This document shows positions 58,706 through 64,000 of a stretch of DNA of 64,000 nt, piece by piece. Made by a program: the position numbers and the translations under genes. The stretch is from NCBI GenBank assembly GCA_965213645.1, contig CBDBZX010000004.1, positions 186,001 through 250,000 on the forward strand, read 5' to 3'. This DNA is from CBDBZX01 sp965213645. GTDB lineage: Bacteria > Deinococcota > Deinococci > Deinococcales > Trueperaceae. Under the pieces are notes generated by a model that had not been told where the DNA came from, searched no databases, and saw nothing but the letters and a program-made list of their open reading frames with translations. Each line of letters starts with the position of its first letter. Position 1 is the stretch's first letter.

Positions 58706-60412
58706 TTACGGTTGCTGCGCGAAGACGCCGCCCTGCTCGAAAAAGGTGATGATGCCGTCTGCAATCGCTACGGCGAGCGTGGTCTGATAGGCGTCGGTAG
58801 CGAGCTTAGGACCCTCTTCGGGATGGGAAAGGAAACCCGTCTCCACCAAAATCGCGGGCGTGCGGGCATTTCTGATGACGTAGAAGACGTTTTTTTTCAC
58901 ACCTCGGTCGAGTGCGCCCGTCGCGCTGACCATGCGGTCTTGTATCATGTTGGCAAGTGACCAGCTGTAGTTAAGCTGCTCCTCGCGGAACACTTCGCCC
59001 TCGATGCTCGCGACGCGTTGCGCCGCCTCGGTCAATTCCGCACCGACCGCGCCACCGCCGTTCTCTTCGACGGCGCGGCTCACGAGCGCGTCGTTGAGCG
59101 GCTCGCCGAAGACGAAAGTTTCGATGCCCTGTGCGTTCGCGTCCTCAGCAGCGTTGGCGTGAATGGACAAGAAGAGATTGTGCTTGTCCGAGGTGGCGAG
59201 CTCAGAGCGAGCCGCTAGATCGGCTCGCTTTTCACGTTGGAGCGCGTAGTCGTCTTCCCTGGTCAAAATCACCTCGACGCCGCTCGCTTCCAAGAGGTCG
59301 CGCACCTTGAGCGCGACAGCCAAAACGACCTCTTCCTCGCTCGCGTAGCCCTGTGCGCCGGGGTCTACGCCGCCGTGCCCTGGATCGATGACCACCGTAT
59401 GCTTAATGCCTTCGGGCGTGCGCACCTCTTGGGGCGCAACCTGCAGAGTTTCAGCAGGTTGACCTTGCAAATTAGGACCAAAGTCCACGTAGAGCACCTC
59501 ATGAGGTCGCTCGCTCGTTACAGGTAAGAGGCCGACCTCATAGCCCTGCCCGTCGGGGCTCAGCGGATAATTCGTCTGGACGACGAGCGCTAAGTTACCG
59601 TCTACCGAGGTGTAGCCTAAGCTCGAGAGATGCGCCCCCTCCTCCTCTTGACTAAACGCCTCAGCCCGCAGCCCCGGAAAGGCGATTACCATATTCGATT
59701 CGTCCACCAAGACGGTGTAGGGTGTATCTTCGGGCAAGTCGAGCGCGACGCGCGTTTTATCTTCGTGAACGCCCAAGCGCGGTTTCTCGAGCGCAACCTC
59801 TTCGGTGAGCGCTGCTTCAATAGGCGCTGCTTCGGTGGGCGCTGCTTCAATGGGCTCCGACAAAGCGGTTGCTGCGTTCGACGCTGCTTCTATCTCGCCG
59901 GGGGTGAACTCGAGCGGAATAAGCCGCGCCTCGTCGTCCCAGCCCGCTTTACCCCCTAAGGCAGTCATGAGTGGATTGATGGCGACGTAGCTCTGCCCCC
60001 CTGCAAGGATAATCTGCGGACTGTCAAACGTCTCACCGTCCACGCTCACCACCCCTGTGCGCTCATTCAAACCAACCTGAACATCTTCTGTCGCCGCGAA
60101 GGTGGCGGCTCTACCGCCGTGGCTGAAGCTGAATATCTCTGTATTCGGATTGTAGCTATAACCAACACCCAGCGCCTCGGCCAAGAGGTCCACGCGGGCG
60201 AAGGCGTCGGTGCTGTTGCCCTCGGCGATGAAGTAGTAAGGTCCGACCTCGTCTAAAAGAAGGTCTCCCTCATAACCTATGTAGTTATGCCGCTCTTGCG
60301 CGACGCTCAGGCTGAGCCCGAACCCTAATACGAGGAAAAGTGTGATGGCAAGATACTTCACTCTGCGGATGAGTCTAACACGCTTTTCGCGAGAGGTTGC
60401 TGAGAATTTCAT
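58706..60412 (-). CDS. N-acetylmuramoyl-L-alanine amidase (Amidase_3) with AMIN and copper-amine-oxidase-like domains
   Basis: A 568-residue secreted protein. A signal peptide (residues about 18-40; YLAITLFLVLGFGLSLSVAQ) is followed by a copper-amine-oxidase-like N-domain (about 45-160), an AMIN-like domain (about 205-310) and the zinc amidase: HTVVIDPGHGGVDPGAQGYA, VEVILTREDDYALQREKRAD, FLSIHANAAED, and VETGFLSHPEEGPKLATD. It cuts the peptide stem from peptidoglycan glycan and acts in cell separation. First gene of its operon. Confidence 0.93.
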   Translation of the reverse strand: MKFSATSREKRVRLIRRVKYLAITLFLVLGFGLSLSVAQERHNYIGYEGDLLLDEVGPYYFIAEGNSTDAFARVDLLAEALGVGYSYNPNTEIFSFSHGGRAATFAATEDVQVGLNERTGVVSVDGETFDSPQIILAGGQSYVAINPLMTALGGKAGWDDEARLIPLEFTPGEIEAASNAATALSEPIEAAPTEAAPIEAALTEEVALEKPRLGVHEDKTRVALDLPEDTPYTVLVDESNMVIAFPGLRAEAFSQEEEGAHLSSLGYTSVDGNLALVVQTNYPLSPDGQGYEVGLLPVTSERPHEVLYVDFGPNLQGQPAETLQVAPQEVRTPEGIKHTVVIDPGHGGVDPGAQGYASEEEVVLAVALKVRDLLEASGVEVILTREDDYALQREKRADLAARSELATSDKHNLFLSIHANAAEDANAQGIETFVFGEPLNDALVSRAVEENGGGAVGAELTEAAQRVASIEGEVFREEQLNYSWSLANMIQDRMVSATGALDRGVKKNVFYVIRNARTPAILVETGFLSHPEEGPKLATDAYQTTLAVAIADGIITFFEQGGVFAQQP

Positions 60413-60602
60413 AGCAGCGAGAGGTGTGGGAGTGGTAGGCCGAGGGGTGAGGCATCGAGGATGCCACCCAAGATAACCCTAAGAAAAGCGTGGACAAGGA
60501 GACATAACCCCTTGTTTCGACAGGGTCAAAGGTCAGATAGTTATACGAATTCCGATTGATTCGCTTATGATAGCGAATCAATCCGAGATACTCTGTTAAA
60601 AG

Positions 60603-61544
60603 TCAAGGTTCTAGGGTTGGTTTGAAGGGTTGGTTAGAGCATAGAACGCCGTAGACGATACGAAGCAGCTTTGCCATAGCAGCGACGAGCGCAACTTTCT
60701 TAGGTTTACCTTGCGCGAGCAGGCGTTCATAGAAGGTGCGGATACGAGGGTTAAAGCGCTTGGCACAGAGCGCAGGCATGTAGAGCAGACGTCTAAGCGT
60801 GGATGACCCCATACGGCTTATCGCGGTGTAAGCTCTGTACGTTCCTGATTCATGACGCCGAGGTGTCAAGCCAGCCCAAGCGACAAGACAACTGGCTGAA
60901 GCAAAGCGCCTGACATCGCCGATTTCGGCAAGGAGACTGCAAGCCGTGAGCTTGGCAATGCCTGGAATACTCTCGAGCAGTTCGACATCCGAGCGCTGAT
61001 CTTCTAGGGCGTCTTCGAGCTGTTGTTCGAGCGCCTGCTTCTCCTCTTTTAGGGAGCGGATGCGGCGCTTGAGCGACGCTTTAACACCTTGGGGAGCGAG
61101 TCCAGCTTCGGCTGCTCCAAGGCGGTTTTTGAGGCGGGTCATATCATCATTTAAGGCTTGTAATTCTCTAACGATGTCTTTAGCTTGCTCGTTTAACTTA
61201 GGGCTAGGCGTAGGCTCACGTTCTTTAGCGAACTGGGCTAAGAGCGCCGCGTCTACTTTGTCTGTTTTATTGCGCCGATTCTGGCTCTTTGCAAAGCCGA
61301 GAATCTGTCTGGGGTTGATGACGCTCACCAGAACGTTCTGTGCTTGTAAATCTTGTTGTAGACGCAAGTGGTAGACGCCAGTCGCCTCTAAGACAACGCG
61401 GGAATATCGGTCTTTAAGCGTAGCGATGATCTGCTCAAAGCCTGTTTTATTATTCTCGACACGAAGGTGCTTGACTTCCCCGGTAGCCGCTAAGATGCAA
61501 ACGTCCAAGTGCGCTTTACTGACGTCAATACCAATCCAGCACAT
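60603..61544 (-). CDS. IS110-family transposase/recombinase
   Basis: A 313-residue protein with an N-terminal RuvC-like DEDD domain, starting MCWIGIDVSKAHLDVCILAA with RVVLEATGVYHL and KTDKVDAALLAQFAKE, a coiled-coil middle, and the Transposase_20 domain: LESIPGIAKLTACSLLAEIG, FASASCLVAWAGLTPRRHES and ISRMGSSTLRRLLYMPALCA with the conserved Ser. Full length and uninterrupted. Such enzymes use a bridge RNA from the element's non-coding end. Confidence 0.95.
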   Translation of the reverse strand: MCWIGIDVSKAHLDVCILAATGEVKHLRVENNKTGFEQIIATLKDRYSRVVLEATGVYHLRLQQDLQAQNVLVSVINPRQILGFAKSQNRRNKTDKVDAALLAQFAKEREPTPSPKLNEQAKDIVRELQALNDDMTRLKNRLGAAEAGLAPQGVKASLKRRIRSLKEEKQALEQQLEDALEDQRSDVELLESIPGIAKLTACSLLAEIGDVRRFASASCLVAWAGLTPRRHESGTYRAYTAISRMGSSTLRRLLYMPALCAKRFNPRIRTFYERLLAQGKPKKVALVAAMAKLLRIVYGVLCSNQPFKPTLEP

Positions 61545-61568
61545 GCTTGACCTCCTCTAGGCAGAGTT

Positions 61569-61700
61569 ACCCTTATCCACCTTCACACCGGGCTTGTTAT
61601 TCGACCTCAAAGGGTCAGGATACTTCTTCGGTATCTTGAAGGTGGCAAGAGGTGGAGCTATCTCGGGTACGAACTTTTGAGTTCACGGATGCGAACGCTC
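61569..61700 (-). ncRNA. candidate IS110 bridge RNA
   Basis: The non-coding leader upstream of the transposase is richly structured. CCACCTTCA (61577-61585) pairs with TGAAGGTGG (61637-61645), enclosing two small hairpins, GACC/GGTC at 61603-61616 and GATAC/GTATC at 61619-61635. Farther upstream is GAACT/AGTTC (61671-61684). A leader with several internal loops at the 5' end is where IS110-group elements encode their bridge RNA. The loops that would match target and donor ends were not verified. Confidence 0.5.
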
Positions 61701-61858
61701 TTCTCTCTTGCCTGTAGTCAACATACAAGCGGATGCGAGTGGGAAAAGGATACGGGTGGAGCGGTATGGAATATCACCGAATGTTTCTCTCGGTGATATG
61801 GAATTAAGCGGAATCCGTATTACGCCTACAACGATAGACTTTTCTGTGACCACCTTGC

Positions 61859-61864
61859 TAGGCT
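61859..61864 (+). promoter_or_regulatory. -10-like box for guaD
   Basis: TAGGCT lies six bases before ATG 61871 with no ribosome-binding site, again the leaderless spacing. The -35 is weak. Confidence 0.4.
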
Positions 61865-61870
61865 GAAAAG

Positions 61871-63187
61871 ATGACCACGCTGCTCCGCGCTCAGCTTTTC
61901 CATACCCCCAAAAATCCCTTTGTAGAAGCGGACGCTTTGGAGCGCTACGAAGACGGTGCGGTCGCGTTCACAGAGGGACGCATTCAGCAAGTGGGGTCTT
62001 TTGCCGAACTCCGCGCTCACTATCCCGGCGCAGACGTTGTGGACGAGCAAGGCTGCATCCTCTTACCCGGTCTCATCGACACGCATGTCCACTACCCGCA
62101 GGTGCGTATCGTCGGCGCGATGGGGCTGCGGCTTTTGGACTGGTTGAGCGAGCGCACGCTGCCCGAAGAGGCGCGGCTGGCGGATGTTGACTATGCCCTG
62201 GACCTCGCTCGAGCCTTTGTGCGCTCGCTCCTGCGCAACGGCACCACCACCGCGCTCGTCTTCGGCTCGCACTTTCGCGGCGCACAAGCGGTCTTGTTTG
62301 AGGAAGCGACGCGCGTAGGCTTGCGGATGACGAGTGGGCTCGTGGTGTCGGATAGGGGGTTGCGGGCTGAACTCGAGCACTCTCCCCAAAGGTGCTACGA
62401 GGAGAGCAAAGCCCTGTTGGAGAGGTGGCATGACCGCGCCCGGCTGCGCTACGCCGTCACACCGCGCTTCTCGGTCTCGTGCAGCGAAGCCCTTTTAGAG
62501 GTTTGCGGCGCACTCATGCGTGAGCACCCCGGCGTCTTCTTTCAAACCCACCTCAACGAGAGCAAAGACGAAATCCGCGTGGTGAAGGGGCTTTTTCCGT
62601 GGGCGAGCGATTACTTGGAAACCTACGAACGCTTCGGCTTGGTCGGACCCCAGTCCGTTTTCGCGCACGACGTTCACGTGACGGAGGGCGAACTTTCCCG
62701 GCTCGCCAAAGTTGGGGCGGGGGTGGCGCACTGCCCCTCCTCCAACGCCTTCATCGGCAGTGGGTTGTTCGACATGGCGAGGCATCTCGCGCACGGCGTC
62801 CCTTTCGCACTCGGTACGGATGTCGGCGGCGGTACGGGCTTTAGCTTGCTCAAAGAGGGGCTCATGGCCTACCAGACGCAGATGCTCCGCAGTGTCGATG
62901 ACGAGGGCTATCCGCTCAGCCCGGTGCATCTGCTCCACTTGGCAACGCAAGCGGGCGCGAATCTTCTCGAGCTAGGGGGAGAGGTCGGCAGCTTAGCGGC
63001 GGGCAAGAGCGCTGACTTCGTGCTGCTGCGTCCGCCTGAGAAGAGCAACCTAGCTGAAGTTTTAGCGCACAGCCCTTCAGCGGAGGCGAGTTTGGGCGCG
63101 TTGTTTACATTGGCACGAGAAGATTGTGTGCGAGAGGTCTATCTGGCGGGCGAGCCGAAACTCAGTTCTCTACTCAGTGAAGTTTAG
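61871..63187 (+). CDS. guaD: guanine deaminase
   Basis: A 438-residue amidohydrolase: metal-binding GLIDTHVHYPQ, the family-typical MGLRLLDWLSERTLPEEARL, FFQTHLNESKDEIRVVKGLF, SVFAHDVHVTEGELSRLAKV, and ALGTDVGGGTGFSLLKEGLM. It converts guanine to xanthine and ammonia. The HVHYPQ and TDVGGGT motifs separate it from cytosine and other deaminases. It lies immediately right of the IS110-type element. Confidence 0.96.
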   Translation: MTTLLRAQLFHTPKNPFVEADALERYEDGAVAFTEGRIQQVGSFAELRAHYPGADVVDEQGCILLPGLIDTHVHYPQVRIVGAMGLRLLDWLSERTLPEEARLADVDYALDLARAFVRSLLRNGTTTALVFGSHFRGAQAVLFEEATRVGLRMTSGLVVSDRGLRAELEHSPQRCYEESKALLERWHDRARLRYAVTPRFSVSCSEALLEVCGALMREHPGVFFQTHLNESKDEIRVVKGLFPWASDYLETYERFGLVGPQSVFAHDVHVTEGELSRLAKVGAGVAHCPSSNAFIGSGLFDMARHLAHGVPFALGTDVGGGTGFSLLKEGLMAYQTQMLRSVDDEGYPLSPVHLLHLATQAGANLLELGGEVGSLAAGKSADFVLLRPPEKSNLAEVLAHSPSAEASLGALFTLAREDCVREVYLAGEPKLSSLLSEV

Positions 63188-63727
63188 TTAGCGAGACTTA
63201 GCGGGCCGCTTGCGGTTAGGCGTACCTCTAGGATAGCTCGCAACCTTTTCCTTCTCAGTAGACTCGACTTCAGCGTCCTCCTCGACCTCTTCCGCCTGCA
63301 CCTTTGTTACGGGTACAGACTCATCAACCGGGTCGTCCGAGCCGTCCTCCACAACGATGTTTTCTGGAATATTTCCAGGCACTTCACGGCGCGCTGAGAA
63401 GGAGTCCTCGAGCTGAAGCTGCTTGCGCTGCTCTAGTTGCTTGCGAAACTTCTCGTCGCCCACGAGTTGATACGCGCCGCCCTCTAGGTGGTCGTAAACC
63501 GCCTTATAGCTCTGCGTCAGGTTGTCAACGAGTTCCGCTGTTTTGAGGAAGTGCTCGCTCACGTCCTCGCGGTAGATTTCAAGCTCTTCGGTTTTCGCGT
63601 CAAGCTCGTCTTGGAGCTTTTTGAGCCTGCGTGAGTTGCGGTAGCGCAGCGTGAAAAAGGCGAAGCCCAAAATGCTGCCCACGACAAAGACCACTACGAC
63701 AAAAAGCCAAAAATTCTCGATATACAC
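63188..63727 (-). CDS. YhcB/ZapG-like (DUF1043) membrane coiled-coil protein
   Basis: A 179-residue protein: N-terminal membrane helix (WLFVVVVFVVGSILGFAFFT), coiled coil (RRLKKLQDELDAKTEELEIY), the DUF1043 core REDVSEHFLKTAELVDNLTQ then SYKAVYDHLEGGAYQL, and an acidic/basic C-terminal tail ending NRKRPAKSR. YhcB/ZapG links the divisome and envelope synthesis in proteobacteria. Presence outside that group would be notable, so the call rests on the clear core match. Confidence 0.72.
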   Translation of the reverse strand: MYIENFWLFVVVVFVVGSILGFAFFTLRYRNSRRLKKLQDELDAKTEELEIYREDVSEHFLKTAELVDNLTQSYKAVYDHLEGGAYQLVGDEKFRKQLEQRKQLQLEDSFSARREVPGNIPENIVVEDGSDDPVDESVPVTKVQAEEVEEDAEVESTEKEKVASYPRGTPNRKRPAKSR

Positions 63728-63912
63728 ATAAACCTCCTACTGATATAGCGCCTGCTGATGCAGCGCTAAGGTGTTGCTCTTCCGTTTAAGCGGTTGCGCC
63801 TAATTGTCGGTCGTCAACCTGTAATTCAGCCGGTGGTCAGGAAAGCGCACTCATCTCTACAGTTTAAGCTAACTCTCCGGTATAGAGGTGTGACTTGCAA
63901 GAAAGTCGGTTT

Positions 63913-64000
63913 TTAGTCCAAGATACCTAATCTAGCAACGGTGGACGGCTCGAGAAAGTCACCACGCCGCGCAGATGGCGTCCGAACCCCTGCAACCTTC
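63913..64000 (-). CDS. possible C-terminus of a gene beyond the window
   Basis: The minus strand is open from the edge and reads KVAGVRTPSARRGDFLEPST then VARLGILD and TAA at 63915-63913. The sequence looks like a genuine C-terminus, but only 28 residues are present and the family cannot be named. Confidence 0.4.
   Translation of the reverse strand, partial: KVAGVRTPSARRGDFLEPSTVARLGILD

Larger units (their letters stand above)
60541..61822. mobile_element. MITE-like ends enclosing an IS110-family element
   Basis: The left end TTATACGAATTCCGATTGAT and the right end (complement of TAATACGGATTCCGCTTAAT) are inverted repeats. Each is followed inward by a hairpin (GATTGATTCGCT/AGCGAATCAATC and ATATCACCGA/TCGGTGATAT). 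Ends and hairpins match the small element at 56215-56462. An IS110-type transposase and its leader lie between. The exact IS110 boundaries are not determinable by eye, because these elements have no inverted ends or target duplication. Confidence 0.65.

Noticed and set aside
1..64000. tRNA, rRNA and CRISPR arrays
   Set aside because: No GGTTCGAATCC-type T-arms in a cloverleaf context except the riboswitch GTGCGAATCC, and no regularly spaced direct repeats of 25-40 bases.

Overview
The window looks like chromosome of a Deinococcota bacterium, most like the Truepera lineage. This is inferred from protein style and promoter layout, not from a database match. Supporting signs are moderately high GC, an HrcA/CIRCE-controlled groESL, an sdhCDAB operon, a TPR/HD-GYP protein, and several genes with a TAnnnT box 5-7 bases before the start codon, the leaderless arrangement known from Deinococcus. 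CTCGAG is strikingly frequent. No tRNA, rRNA or CRISPR array was found.

Layout. 1-2079: edge-truncated GH13 glycosidase. 2182-6373: the most interesting locus, a TPR/HD-GYP protein and a subtilase in one operon (-), diverging from a 43-residue secreted peptide (+). 6638-12404: acetamidase, DMT exporter, ABC permease, a rodZ split in two, and psuG. 12584-15420: FUN14 protein and groESL. 15598-16060: antitoxin-like gene and a broken partner. 16043-20681: cobalamin riboswitch, B12-type ABC importer, cobS and cobO. 20761-26033: orphan small gene, purA and a mosaic surface lipoprotein. 26499-28714: LysM coiled-coil protein and a TetR regulator. 28940-32339: sdhCDAB. 33037-38739: disulfide oxidoreductase/TVP38/CDP-alcohol transferase operon, a Crp/Fnr regulator and a GH13 enzyme. 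38803-42599: amtB-glnB and murJ. 42623-49826: methyltransferase, greA, lysS, membrane protein, GGDEF cyclase and a complete ISAs1-type IS. 50069-57117: nfo, galT-like, FtsB-like, SDR, azlCD, fabH and a 2Fe-2S protein. 57124-64000: hypothetical/Nudix/cell-wall amidase operon, an IS110-type element, guaD and a YhcB/ZapG-like protein.

How the genes may work together. The leading candidate for an undescribed system is 2182-6373. The subtilase carries three tandem copies of GRSSAWAG between its propeptide and catalytic domain. The divergent gene encodes a signal peptide followed by about 18 residues ending in exactly GRSSAWAG, written with different codons. Between the two genes are repeats of GCAACCTTT: three direct copies at 22- and 11-bp steps plus one inverted copy. 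The protein translationally coupled to the subtilase has about nine TPRs, the peptide-receptor fold of Rap/NprR/PlcR regulators, fused to an HD-GYP c-di-GMP phosphodiesterase. The working hypothesis is a secreted peptide matured by or acting on the subtilase and read by the TPR/HD-GYP protein; the receptor link is inference.

Several repeat families are also present: hairpins built of in-phase heptanucleotides, a dispersed element of about 200-300 bp in three copies, a diverged repeat of about 60 bp in three copies, and a MITE-like element with 20-bp inverted ends, one copy of which encloses the IS110-type element.
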